Source: Dysgonomonas sp. BGC7 (GTDB lineage: Bacteria; Bacteroidota; Bacteroidia; Bacteroidales; Dysgonomonadaceae). From it: DNA of 64,000 nt. How positions within the stretch are numbered: the first letter of the stretch is position 1; each line of letters opens with the position of its first letter. Of this stretch, positions 48,791 through 57,323 are shown piece by piece. A program made the translations under genes and the position numbers. Below the pieces are notes generated by a model. That model made no database searches and was not told the DNA's origin. It saw only the letters and a program-made list of their open reading frames with translations. The stretch is from positions 302,100 through 366,099 of the forward strand of contig NZ_CVRP01000001.1 of the NCBI RefSeq assembly GCF_001261735.1, in the 5' to 3' direction.

Positions 48791-49879
48791 TTATTTTCCT
48801 CTAAATAGTTTAATCCTGAATGAAAAATCGAGAGAGATTTGATGCTCATAGCAAAATGCTCCTGCCGATTTTGTTTTTAACCGTACAAAGGTAGGTTTAT
48901 AAATAATACCTCCACTGAAATAAGACGTAAAATAATAATGACCGGAGAATATTAATCCGATTGTGGAATAATCCCATGTTTTTTCTTGTATAGAAGGTAT
49001 AAGCCCCGGACGATAGTTGAGATAACTTTTCTCACGTGATGTATTGTAAGCATAGGTAAGCCCATATCCATACGAAATACGGTTTATTATACGGTTGTCA
49101 GATATACTGAAGGTAAGGGAACCTATACGCTCATCTGAATATTCAGGATTTATACGATCCTTTATATAATCATAACTAGAGTAGTGATTATATGAATAAG
49201 GGGTGTCATCTTCAAAACTTATATCTCCGGCAAATACCAAGCTACTATGCAGATTTATAAATCTGTTTTTTTTATAATAATAATCGAATCCGGCAGATAA
49301 GCCAAAGAAATGCCCTCCCGATTTTCGTGATTGATTTTCAGGCTTGAAAGTGTATGTTCCCGGATAGAAGAGGGGGAATGAAAAATTGAGAAAGAAATCG
49401 CCTTTATTTCTTCCAATACTTGGTTTAGTAGTAAGGTATTTGTTTTTTCGTTTGCGTAAATCCTGTTTCAGCCCTGAGGGAATATTTTCATCTTGATACA
49501 AATTGCTGTTCAGTAAGATCGGGCTTTTGTATGTAAATCTTCGGGAAGAAGTGAAATCGAAAAGCCCATATACTATAGTCGGCATAGTTAGCAGATTGAG
49601 ATATACGGTAGAGCTAATTTGGGGTTCTATATTTATTTTTTTCCCTTTGGGGACAGAATCCGTAATGATTTTAAAGCTGAGAGGATATTTACTTCTTTTA
49701 GCCTCTATGGCAACGGCATTGTATCCATCATTTGCTTCTGTGATGAGTGTGTCGGATTTGTATACGACTTTGGCTTTATCTGCTGTATATAGATATACCA
49801 AAGTTTCGTCTCGGTTGAGCATAATGGCACAGGAAGAGAATAGCAGGCATGAAACTATAAATAGTATAAATTTGTGCAT
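48791..49879 (-). CDS. beta-rich lipoprotein of unknown function
   Basis: 362 residues, lipobox LFSSC-AIML. Residues ~25-100 hold a PEGA-like beta segment (KAVVYKSDTLI to LSFKII), and the C-terminal two thirds have many aromatic, alternating strands (YYFTSYFSGGIIYKPTFVRL, ISLDFSFRIKL) that resemble an outer-membrane barrel or surface-exposed beta domain. I do not recognise the family. The stop codon lies 3 bp before the methyltransferase ATG. Confidence 0.65.
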   Translation of the reverse strand: MHKFILFIVSCLLFSSCAIMLNRDETLVYLYTADKAKVVYKSDTLITEANDGYNAVAIEAKRSKYPLSFKIITDSVPKGKKINIEPQISSTVYLNLLTMPTIVYGLFDFTSSRRFTYKSPILLNSNLYQDENIPSGLKQDLRKRKNKYLTTKPSIGRNKGDFFLNFSFPLFYPGTYTFKPENQSRKSGGHFFGLSAGFDYYYKKNRFINLHSSLVFAGDISFEDDTPYSYNHYSSYDYIKDRINPEYSDERIGSLTFSISDNRIINRISYGYGLTYAYNTSREKSYLNYRPGLIPSIQEKTWDYSTIGLIFSGHYYFTSYFSGGIIYKPTFVRLKTKSAGAFCYEHQISLDFSFRIKLFRGK

Positions 49880-49931
49880 AATATAGATTTAAAGTTGTAT
49901 GGTTATAAAGATAATAACAAATGTGAAATAC

Positions 49932-49960
49932 AAAAGCAGCCTTGTTATAGACTGCCTTTT
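49932..49960 (-). terminator. probable terminator of the HerA-like gene
   Basis: Minus-strand stem of about 11 bp with one bulged G and one wobble; it ends in CTGCTTTT and follows the HerA-like stop by 13 bp. The T tract is short, so efficiency is uncertain. Confidence 0.45.
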
Positions 49961-49973
49961 ATATCTTACTTTC

Positions 49974-51479
49974 TTATCTCTTCTTTGTTCCTCCTTTTAG
50001 GAACGCATTGACTACCTGCTTTGCTATAGGCATGAATACTGAGGTTGCCATCTTGCTCCAAAATCTCTTGTTTTCGGTAGATTGTTTTTGTTCTTGTCGT
50101 TGCTGTTCTTTTTCAGCTCTCTCAATTTCTTTCCGAGCTTTGGCATCTGCTTTATCTTTTGCTATTTGTTCTTTTTCGCTCAGAGTATTTTCCATTCGCT
50201 CGGTAAGCTTTTCATAAGCCGATTCTCTGTCCTGTGTCTGTGCATAGTGACGATAAAGTAGAGAGTCTTTTGTCATCTTCTCTCTCACTTGCGCATCGAG
50301 AGGGCCTATCTTACCTTCGGGCGGAAGTATATATGCTCTTTCTACTTGATTGGGGCGTCCTTTTTCGTCGAGGAATGAAACTAAAGCCTCACCAGTTCCC
50401 AGTTCGGATATTGCAGTTTCTGTATCGAAAGAAGGATTTGCTCTGAATGTCTGTGCTGCTACTTTTACAGCTTTCTGATCTTTTGGTGTATATGCGCGTA
50501 AGGCATGTTGTACACGGTTTCCTAACTGCCCTAATACAGAATCAGGTATATCGGCAGGTGTTTGAGAAATGAAATAAATTCCTATTCCTTTCGAGCGGAT
50601 AAGGCGTACTACCTGTTCTATTTTTTCGAGAAGTGCCTTTGGTGCATCGGAAAATAGTAAATGAGCTTCGTCGAAAAAGAATACAAGTTTTGGTTTGTCG
50701 GGGTCGCCTACTTCGGGCATTACTTCAAATAATTTAGTCATCAGCCACATAAGGAATGTGGTATATACCTTTGGCGAATTCATCAATTTATCGGCAGCAA
50801 GTATATTGATAACGCCTTTTTCGCCTATGGTTTGTATGAGGTCGTCTATATTGAGATTCGGTTCTCCGAAAAACTGGTCTGCACCGTCATGTTCCAATGT
50901 TATCAATCCCCGTTGTATAGCACCTATACTTGCTGTAGATATATTACCATAGGCTGTAGTAAAACGGCTGGAATTATTTCCTACATATTCAAGTAGTTTT
51001 TGTAAATCTTTCAGATCTATAATTTCCAGATCTTCGTCTTTGGCTATCTTGAATATTATAGTCAGTACGGCAGACTGTGTGTCGTTCAGGGAAAGTAGCC
51101 TACTGAGAAGTAAAGGTCCCATGTCGGCAACTGTAGCCCTGATAGGTGTGCCCTGTTGGCCAAAAACATCCCAAAACTGTACAGGGAAACTCTGGAACTT
51201 AAATCCTTTTTCGTCCAGATGGTAAGACGCTACTCTCTGCGTAACGCTTTCTTTATTTCCACCTGTAGCTGCTACCCCCGACAGGTCTCCTTTTACGTCT
51301 GCGGCAAAAACGGGTACTCCCATCTGGCTGAAAGTTTCGGCCAACGTCTGCAAGGTAACGGTTTTTCCTGTTCCTGTTGCTCCCGTAATCAACCCATGGC
51401 GATTTGCCATCTTGGGAATCAGGCAAACTTCAAGATTTTCTGAAATGGCGACAAATGCTCTTTTCTCGTTATCAAACAT
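49974..51479 (-). CDS. HerA-like ATPase (DUF853 / HAS-barrel helicase family)
   Basis: 501 residues. Walker A is GATGTGKTVTLQTLAE near residue 33; FAADVKGDLSG, the Walker B VFFFDEAHLLFSDAP, and IRSKGIGIYFISQTPADIPDSVLGQLGNRVQHALRA follow in the usual DUF853 order. The last ~90 residues are a Lys/Glu/Gln-rich helix ending in a hydrophobic stretch. The family resembles the FtsK/HerA DNA-translocase ATPases, but the partner NurA nuclease is not encoded nearby, and the role is unknown. Confidence 0.87.
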   Translation of the reverse strand: MFDNEKRAFVAISENLEVCLIPKMANRHGLITGATGTGKTVTLQTLAETFSQMGVPVFAADVKGDLSGVAATGGNKESVTQRVASYHLDEKGFKFQSFPVQFWDVFGQQGTPIRATVADMGPLLLSRLLSLNDTQSAVLTIIFKIAKDEDLEIIDLKDLQKLLEYVGNNSSRFTTAYGNISTASIGAIQRGLITLEHDGADQFFGEPNLNIDDLIQTIGEKGVINILAADKLMNSPKVYTTFLMWLMTKLFEVMPEVGDPDKPKLVFFFDEAHLLFSDAPKALLEKIEQVVRLIRSKGIGIYFISQTPADIPDSVLGQLGNRVQHALRAYTPKDQKAVKVAAQTFRANPSFDTETAISELGTGEALVSFLDEKGRPNQVERAYILPPEGKIGPLDAQVREKMTKDSLLYRHYAQTQDRESAYEKLTERMENTLSEKEQIAKDKADAKARKEIERAEKEQQRQEQKQSTENKRFWSKMATSVFMPIAKQVVNAFLKGGTKKR

Positions 51480-51621
51480 TGTATATTGATTTTGTATTAT
51501 TTGTATAATCTATAATAATTAAAACTTGAGATCGAAAAAAGTTCGTGAACATTGGCAAAAATAGTGATTTTATTATTTGGTAGTTCATAAGATTACTATA
51601 AACATTATCTTTGAAAAAAAT

Positions 51622-52941
51622 ATGGCAATGGACATTGCAAATAAAACGTGGACCTGTATAAGTAATAATCCTGTAAAATCTATAATCCTAGTCGGCGTAT
51701 TAGTTCGCTTGCTGGTTGCGGTTTTGTATCAGCATATAACTTTATATCCCGATAGTGATGGTTATATTTTTCTTGCAGATAAGTTACTGACACTCGACTT
51801 GTCGGGTTATGAAGGACAGCGCTCTCCGGGATATCCTTTGTTGCTTATTATAGGAAATTCTGTATTCGGTGCTGTTTTTATACAAGCGGTAATAGGAATT
51901 TGTACTACGATTGTTTTCTATCGAACTTTATTGTTGCTAAACATTAAGGATAAGCCGGCTCTTATAATATCTCTTATCCTGACTTGTTATTTGCCCGTCA
52001 TTTTTTTCGAAATGGCTATTCTTACCGAGAGCGTAACTTTGTTTGTGATAACATCAATATTCTATGTCTATTTTAATATAATTTTTAAAGAGGAGCGGAG
52101 GCTGTCTTTTTTCTGGCTTGTTCTGTTGTCCTTGTATCTTGTATTGATAAAACCCTTCTATATATTTTTGCCTATATTGTTGTTCTTTTTCCTTTCGTTT
52201 AGAAAGATGGTTGATAAAGGACATATCGGAAAATACCTATTACTGCTGCTTTTGCCATTGATTACTTATTTAGGATGGTCGTATGTAAATAAATTGAATA
52301 CAGGATATTTTGTTCCTACAACTTATTATGGATTCAATCTCGCTCAAAATTGTGTGTCTTTTGCCGAAAATACTTCTGTCGAATATAGAGAAATTGGTGA
52401 GGTGTATGCAAAATATAGGGATAATAGAATTTCGGACAAAGAGGAAGCAATGGTTATATGGGAGGCATGCCCCGAGATGGAAGCTAAGACTGGACTTTCT
52501 TTCTCCGATTTATCCAATCTGCTTTACGATTATAGTGTGACTACAATAAAAATGAATCCTTTGGCCTATCTGAAGCAAGTATCGGTTTCGTGGATGGATT
52601 TCTGGAAGACCTCATTCTATTGGGAGCCTTACAGTTTTGGAGTGCCGCAAGCAAATGAATTTATCGGATACATTGCTTTTGCCGAACGGATATTGTTGCA
52701 GTTGGTAAAAGCTCTTTTTGTTTTGCTGATTCCTTATAATATAATATGTGATTTGAGAAAGTGGAGATTCAGCCCTCAACTGATAATTTCTGTTGTGGTA
52801 CTCTCAGCTTCTATTTTGCAGGCGCTGATGACATATGGTACAAATTCCCGATTCAGCTTTCCTTTCGAATTGCTGATAATTGTATCTGTAGTTTTGAATA
52901 TGAGACAATATATAAATAAAGAAAAACCGCACGTTGAATAA
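51622..52941 (+). CDS. polytopic membrane glycosyltransferase-like protein
   Basis: About 439 residues from ATG 51622, with a dense set of membrane segments (roughly ten). After the first TM, the short loop YQHITLYPDSDGYIFLADKLLTLDLSGYEGQRSPGYPLLL resembles the PMT/ArnT-like loop that carries the catalytic Asp. The glycosyltransferase assignment is fold-level inference; donor and acceptor are unknown. A -7 box TATCTTTG (51606-51613) would start the transcript nearly at this ATG. An in-frame TTG at 51577 lies upstream of that box and is rejected. The 3' end carries one arm of the terminator shared with tyrA. Confidence 0.72.
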   Translation: MAMDIANKTWTCISNNPVKSIILVGVLVRLLVAVLYQHITLYPDSDGYIFLADKLLTLDLSGYEGQRSPGYPLLLIIGNSVFGAVFIQAVIGICTTIVFYRTLLLLNIKDKPALIISLILTCYLPVIFFEMAILTESVTLFVITSIFYVYFNIIFKEERRLSFFWLVLLSLYLVLIKPFYIFLPILLFFFLSFRKMVDKGHIGKYLLLLLLPLITYLGWSYVNKLNTGYFVPTTYYGFNLAQNCVSFAENTSVEYREIGEVYAKYRDNRISDKEEAMVIWEACPEMEAKTGLSFSDLSNLLYDYSVTTIKMNPLAYLKQVSVSWMDFWKTSFYWEPYSFGVPQANEFIGYIAFAERILLQLVKALFVLLIPYNIICDLRKWRFSPQLIISVVVLSASILQALMTYGTNSRFSFPFELLIIVSVVLNMRQYINKEKPHVE

Positions 52942-52956
52942 TCATTGTGCGGTTTT
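52923..52956. terminator. bidirectional terminator overlapping the 3' end of the membrane-protein gene
   Basis: 10-bp stem (52923-52932 with 52947-52956) of core CCGCAC/GTGCGG with a 14-base loop, flanked by A and T runs. The left arm lies inside the last codons of the plus-strand gene; it also follows the convergent tyrA stop by 10 bp. Confidence 0.75.
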
Positions 52957-52965
52957 CTATTATTG

Positions 52966-53751
52966 TCAATTACTTTTATCGGCTATATTTCCTCTTACTT
53001 TTGTGAGGAAATTGAGCATTTCTTTGCTGTCTTTCTTTTCTATTATTTCCAACAGGCTTTTTAACTCTTTGCGTATCCCTTCTATTTGAGAAGGCGAATG
53101 AGGATTGAAAAGTATTTCTGTCAGTAAGAAATCGTCTTCGGAAAGTAGTCCTTTTGCAATTTCCATGTGTCGCTTAAATGTTGTACCCGGAGCTTCCTGG
53201 TGTTTCATTACTGATGCAAAAACCAAAGTGGATGCAAATGGGATGGACAGAGAATATGCTATTGTTTCATCATGCTCTTCGAAGCTGTAATCAAAAACTT
53301 TTAGTCCTAAGCTTTTGTACAGGTCTTTGAAGAATATTTTGCCCCAGTGGTTCGATTCCGAAATAACGATCGCACTCTGTGTACTCAGATCGCTGAGGTT
53401 GGCGAATGTAGGGCCAAACATCGGATGAGAAGAGGCATAAGGATGTCCTGATTTCTCATAATATTCCTTCAAGCCGGTTTTTACCGATGCAATATCAGAT
53501 ATGATACAACTCGCGTCTAAGTATGGAAGTACCATTTCGAATGCATCTATCGTATATTTTACTGTTGCAGCATTGATAACAATCTCCGGATCAAAATCTT
53601 TAATTTCTGCCGGATTGCTCATTCTTACAACATTATATACAAAGCGAAGGCGTTTAGGATCGGTGTCGAAAACGGCTACATCGTGGTCGAAACTTAATAC
53701 ATCGGCAAAGAAGGAACCCATTTTTCCGGCTCCAAGTATCAATATTTTCAT
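52966..53751 (-). CDS. tyrA: prephenate dehydrogenase
   Basis: 261 residues. The N-terminal NAD(P)-binding motif is LILGAGKMGSFFADVL, followed by DIASVKTGLKEYYE, HPYASSHPMFGP and an all-helical C-terminal dimerisation domain with YSLSIPFAST. It oxidises prephenate to 4-hydroxyphenylpyruvate for tyrosine synthesis. There is no ACT domain. It is the last gene of the phenylalanine/tyrosine operon and is separated from the third gene by a 41-bp palindrome. Confidence 0.9.
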   Translation of the reverse strand: MKILILGAGKMGSFFADVLSFDHDVAVFDTDPKRLRFVYNVVRMSNPAEIKDFDPEIVINAATVKYTIDAFEMVLPYLDASCIISDIASVKTGLKEYYEKSGHPYASSHPMFGPTFANLSDLSTQSAIVISESNHWGKIFFKDLYKSLGLKVFDYSFEEHDETIAYSLSIPFASTLVFASVMKHQEAPGTTFKRHMEIAKGLLSEDDFLLTEILFNPHSPSQIEGIRKELKSLLEIIEKKDSKEMLNFLTKVRGNIADKSN

Positions 53752-53794
53752 TTTATATATTACAGAAAGTAATTAATAATATTCTTCGGATCAT

Positions 53795-53835
53795 GACCAA
53801 TTTTTACTTTATCACTGATAAAGTAAAAATTGGTC
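53795..53835. repeat. 41-bp perfect palindrome in the pheA-tyrA operon
   Basis: Arms 53795-53814 and 53816-53835 are perfectly complementary (20 bp each) with one central C. It sits between the DAHP synthase/chorismate mutase stop and tyrA. No T run follows on the minus strand, so it looks like an intercistronic RNA hairpin rather than an intrinsic terminator. Confidence 0.85.
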
Positions 53836-53842
53836 TGTGGTC

Positions 53843-54904
53843 TTACTTATTCAGAATGTCTATTTGTTTTCTAACAGATTCTTCGTGTATTGCTTCCAGA
53901 ACCACACGCATAAATTCAGGATTCATACCCATTCCTTCAGCTTGTGCAATACGTTTTTGCAAAATCTCATCATAACGGTCTGTTTGCACAATAGTCATAT
54001 TGTGTTCTTTCTTGAAAGTACCTATTTCGCAAGATATGCGCATGCGTTTAGCTAATAGTTCCAATAGCTGGTCGTCTAATTCGTCTATTTGTCTGCGCAA
54101 AGCCGAAAGGTCTTCGGTTGATTGTTTGCCGTCACGAATAACAAGTGCGCTCAATATCTCTTTCAGTCTGCTTGGTGTTACTTGTTGTGCGGCATCGCTC
54201 CATGCTTCGTCCGGATTACAGTGAGTTTCGATGATAAGCCCTTCGAAATTCAAGTCCATTGCTTGCTGAGACAGAGGTTGAATCAAATCACGTTTTCCTC
54301 CGATATGGCTAGGATCGCAAATAATAGGCAGATCTGGGTAGCGGCGTTTCAGTTCGATAGGAATATGCCATTGTGGTAAGTTGCGATAGATCTTTTTGTC
54401 GTAAGAACTGAACCCACGATGGATAGCTCCCAGTTTTGTAAGACCTACATTGCTAAGACGCTCCAGTGCTCCGATCCATAGCTCCAAATCCGGATTTACA
54501 GGGTTTTTTACCAATACAGGAATATCCACGCCTTGCAATGCTTCGGCTATTTCTTGTACAGCGAATGGATTTGCAGTGGTACGGGCTCCGATCCACAATA
54601 TGTCTACTCCGTATTTAAGAGCCTCATAGACATGCTTCTGAGTTGCCACTTCTGTAGACACATACATGCCTGTTTCTTTTTTTACTTTTTTCAACCATGC
54701 AAGTCCTTCACTTCCTACACCTTCAAATCCTCCGGGTTTGGTACGAGGCTTCCATATTCCTGCTCTTAGAATTTTTACTCCATCTTCAGATAATTGACGA
54801 GCAGCGCTCATTACTTGCTCTTCTGTTTCGGCACTGCATGGTCCTGCTATAACAAGAGGACGTTTCGGGTCAACTCCCGGTAGTAAAATAGAATCTAGTT
54901 TCAT
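53843..54904 (-). CDS. bifunctional DAHP synthase / chorismate mutase
   Basis: 353 residues. Residues ~1-260 are a type I-beta-like DAHP synthase with VIAGPCSAETEEQVM, GIWKPRTKPGGFEGVG, LWIGARTTANPFAVQEIAEAL, the metal/PEP region RGFSSYDK and CDPSHIGGKRDLIQPLSQQAMDLNFEGLIIETHCNPD. Residues ~265-353 are an AroQ-type chorismate mutase helix bundle (LRRQIDELDDQLLELLAKRMRISCEIGTFKKEHNMTI). The enzyme couples the first step of the shikimate pathway with the branch to phenylalanine/tyrosine, and such fusions are usually feedback-regulated through the mutase domain. Third gene in the operon. Confidence 0.93.
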   Translation of the reverse strand: MKLDSILLPGVDPKRPLVIAGPCSAETEEQVMSAARQLSEDGVKILRAGIWKPRTKPGGFEGVGSEGLAWLKKVKKETGMYVSTEVATQKHVYEALKYGVDILWIGARTTANPFAVQEIAEALQGVDIPVLVKNPVNPDLELWIGALERLSNVGLTKLGAIHRGFSSYDKKIYRNLPQWHIPIELKRRYPDLPIICDPSHIGGKRDLIQPLSQQAMDLNFEGLIIETHCNPDEAWSDAAQQVTPSRLKEILSALVIRDGKQSTEDLSALRRQIDELDDQLLELLAKRMRISCEIGTFKKEHNMTIVQTDRYDEILQKRIAQAEGMGMNPEFMRVVLEAIHEESVRKQIDILNK

Positions 54905-54927
54905 AATTGTTATATATTTTAAAATTG

Positions 54928-56097
54928 TTATTTCTTATTTATTCTTTTTATTCTCTCCAATGCTTCTTTTAGCATGTTTTCATTGCAACATAGGGATATG
55001 CGTATATATCTTTCTCCTTTATCGCCAAATATAAAACCCGGTGTAAGAAATACATTTGCATTGTACAATACTTTATCTGCCAACTCCTCGCTGCCATTAT
55101 ATATGGCTGGTATTTTTCCCCAAAGAAACATACCGACTTGGTTTTTATCATACGTACAGCCTAGCTCGTTCATAATGGCTTCTGCATACTGTCTTCGTGC
55201 AGAATAGAGTTCTATGTTGTTTTTGTGATGCCACTCATCGGAGTTGTTCAATGCTGCTACTGTTGCCAACTGCATAGGTTTCAATATTCCGCTTTCTATA
55301 TTACTCAATACTTTCAGTATCCACTGTATAAATTGAGCATTAGAAGTCACTAATCCTATACGCCACCCGGGCATGTTGTGCGATTTGCTCATCGAGTTCA
55401 GTTCTATACATATGTCTTTTGCCCCTTCCACTTGCAATATGCTGAGAGGCTTATTGTTTAGTATAAGACTGTAAGGGTTGTCGTGGGCTATAACTATATT
55501 GTGCTTTTTGCCGAAAGCAACTAACTTTTCGAATAGATCGAGACTTCCGTTTGCTCCTGTTGGCATGTTAGGATAATTAACCCACATTAGTTTTACTTTC
55601 GACAAATCCATTGCTTCCAATTTTTCGAAATCGGGTTGCCAGTTGTTGTTTTCGTCAAGATCGTAAGTATGAATCTCTGCTCCTAACATTTTACTCACTG
55701 ATGTGTAAGTCGGATATCCGGGATTTGGTACTAATACGCCATCTCCGGGATTGAGGAATGCAAGTGATATGTGCAGTATTCCTTCTTTAGATCCTATGAG
55801 GGGTTGTATTTCTTTTGCCGGATCGAGAGAAACATTATACCAGCGTTTGTACCAATCGGCAAAAGCTTTTCTTAGCTCAGGAATACCTACATGAGGTTGA
55901 TAGCCGTGTACATCATTGTTTTTGGCTGATGCAGAGAGAGCCTCTACTGTTTCCTCCGAAGGTGGAAGATCGGGACTGCCAATGCCTAAGCTAATTACGT
56001 TTTTACCTGCTGCATTCATTTCTGCAACTTCACGCAATTTCCTTGAAAAATAGTATTCACTGACTGTATTTAGCCTGTCTGCCGGAATTATATTCAT
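54928..56097 (-). CDS. PLP-dependent aminotransferase (aspartate/aromatic type I)
   Basis: 389 residues, aminotransferase class I/II. Motifs: SLGIGSPDLPPSEETVEAL, VPNPGYPTYTSVSKMLGAE, LMWVNYPNMPTGANGS, HDNPYSLILN and the PLP lysine in LNSMSKSHNMPGWRIG; the C-terminal RISLCCNENML carries the substrate Arg. Its position between pheA and the DAHP synthase/mutase gene suggests it converts phenylpyruvate and 4-hydroxyphenylpyruvate to phenylalanine and tyrosine (inference); LL-diaminopimelate or aspartate transamination is the alternative. Confidence 0.88.
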   Translation of the reverse strand: MNIIPADRLNTVSEYYFSRKLREVAEMNAAGKNVISLGIGSPDLPPSEETVEALSASAKNNDVHGYQPHVGIPELRKAFADWYKRWYNVSLDPAKEIQPLIGSKEGILHISLAFLNPGDGVLVPNPGYPTYTSVSKMLGAEIHTYDLDENNNWQPDFEKLEAMDLSKVKLMWVNYPNMPTGANGSLDLFEKLVAFGKKHNIVIAHDNPYSLILNNKPLSILQVEGAKDICIELNSMSKSHNMPGWRIGLVTSNAQFIQWILKVLSNIESGILKPMQLATVAALNNSDEWHHKNNIELYSARRQYAEAIMNELGCTYDKNQVGMFLWGKIPAIYNGSEELADKVLYNANVFLTPGFIFGDKGERYIRISLCCNENMLKEALERIKRINKK

Positions 56098-56125
56098 AAT
56101 TTTCTATTTTCGGTTTTTGAAAGAT

Positions 56126-56968
56126 TTACATTTCGCTTTGTCTGCCTTCAGGATATTCTCCCAGTGTTTTTAGTTCGCTTATCAATGGGCGGATAGCATC
56201 GAGAGACTGGTGGTATCGTTCCATATCGGAAAATGCGAGGTCTACATAAAACTGATACTCCCATTCTCTGCCGATGATAGGCAACGATTGTATCTTCGAC
56301 AGACTGATTCCGTAAAAGGATAGTACAGACAATACTTTTGACAGGCTGCCTTCTGTGTGTGGCAAAGTGAATACAATGGATGATTTATTAATGACTTCAT
56401 TCTGTTGTATTTCTTCCACAATCCAGCGATTGCCGAATATAAGAAAGCGAGTGAAATTGTGTTTATTTGTTTCTATTCCCCTCGCTAATATATTTAATCC
56501 GTATATTTCTGCTGCTCTTACGCTACAAATGGCAGCAGTACCCGTCATCTGTTTTTCTGCAATATCTTTTGCTGCAAGTGCAGTATCTTCATGTTCTATG
56601 ATTCTCACTCCGGGCAGTGTGTCCAGGAAATCTGTACACTGCATCAGGGCAATAGGGTGAGACTCCACTTCTTTTATGTCATGAATCGTTTGTCCCGGAA
56701 GGGCTGCCAAACAATGCGATATGCGTTGTTTAAATTCTCCTGCTATAGGAAGTTTACTTTCTTTTAACAGGTTGTAATTTCCCAACAAGCTACCCGCTAT
56801 GGTGTTCTCAATGGCCATTATGCCAATTGTATTCGGTTCTTTTTTTATAGTAGAGAAGATATCCCGGAATGTGATGCATGGAACTATTTCTACTTCTTCT
56901 CCGAAAAAGTTTTCGGCGGCAATGCCATGATATGCACCCAGTCCTCCTTGTATTGCTACTCTTTTCAT
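56126..56968 (-). CDS. pheA: prephenate dehydratase
   Basis: From ATG 56968 the enzyme has 280 residues (an upstream in-frame ATG at 56986 falls in the terminator's T run). Residues ~1-185 are the dehydratase domain (VAIQGGLGAYHGIAAENFF, MAIENTIAGSLLGNYNLL, LAALPGQTIHDI, NFTRFLIFG). Residues ~200-275 form an ACT domain (FTLPHTEGSLSKVLSVLSFYGISLSKIQSLPI), normally the phenylalanine sensor, with the common ESRP motif replaced by QSLP. First gene of the aromatic operon and the direct target of the attenuator immediately upstream. Confidence 0.93.
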   Translation of the reverse strand: MKRVAIQGGLGAYHGIAAENFFGEEVEIVPCITFRDIFSTIKKEPNTIGIMAIENTIAGSLLGNYNLLKESKLPIAGEFKQRISHCLAALPGQTIHDIKEVESHPIALMQCTDFLDTLPGVRIIEHEDTALAAKDIAEKQMTGTAAICSVRAAEIYGLNILARGIETNKHNFTRFLIFGNRWIVEEIQQNEVINKSSIVFTLPHTEGSLSKVLSVLSFYGISLSKIQSLPIIGREWEYQFYVDLAFSDMERYHQSLDAIRPLISELKTLGEYPEGRQSEM

Positions 56969-56984
56969 ATGTTTGTTAATAGTC

Positions 56985-57015
56985 AAAAAAAAATCCCGTC
57001 ATATCTGACAGGATT
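56985..57015 (-). terminator. attenuator terminator hairpin (segments 3:4) in the pheA leader
   Basis: On the minus strand the arm AATCCTGTCA (57015-57006), loop GATA, arm TGACGGGATT (57001-56992) pair over 10 bp with one G-U wobble and are followed by nine T (56993-56985), ending about 17 bases before the pheA ATG. The same 5' arm can instead pair with ACAGGATT at 57069-57062 (segment 2), giving the alternative antiterminator. Confidence 0.9.
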
Positions 57016-57070
57016 CTATATATTTCCGATTGTTTTATTTCATTTCAATTTTCTCATACAAAATCCTGTT

Positions 57071-57127
57071 TCACTTTTTAAAGTAAAAGTAAAAAAAGAA
57101 AAAGTATGTATAAGAAAAATTCTTCAT
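57071..57127 (-). CDS. Phe/Tyr leader peptide (pheL-like)
   Basis: An 18-codon open frame, ATG at 57127 to TGA at 57073-57071, encodes MKNFSYTYFFFFYFYFKK: seven Phe and four Tyr, with nine consecutive aromatic codons (residues 8-16). It starts about 20 bases after the predicted transcription start and its stop lies directly before the antiterminator segment 2, so a ribosome at the stop would cover that segment. It should act as a sensor of charged tRNA-Phe and tRNA-Tyr by stalling, not as a functional protein. Too short for gene-finder thresholds but supported by composition and position. Confidence 0.9.
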   Translation of the reverse strand: MKNFSYTYFFFFYFYFKK

Positions 57128-57154
57128 TATGCGTATTCGCTTTTATTATGGGTA

Positions 57155-57184
57155 CAAATGTAATACTTTTTTGAATATTACAAA
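57155..57184 (-). promoter_or_regulatory. promoter of the pheA-tyrA operon
   Basis: Minus strand TTTG (57184-57181), an 18-base spacer, TACATTTG (57162-57155). Fits the -33/-7 consensus. Transcription would begin near 57149, about 20 bases upstream of the leader peptide ATG. Confidence 0.65.
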
Positions 57185-57323
57185 CAATTTGTCTTTTTTT
57201 TATTGTTTTTTTATCCTATATCATTGTGTAAAATATTTGTCTCTGTTTATTAATAATATTAGAGATGATAACTTTATATTTGCTAATTAATTACTTATAC
57301 ACATAATTCTGAATATATCTATT

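Noticed and set aside
51577..51621. TTG start extending the membrane glycosyltransferase-like protein by 15 residues
   Set aside because: The extension lies upstream of the -7 box at 51606-51613 and a normal ATG with a good N-terminus follows it.
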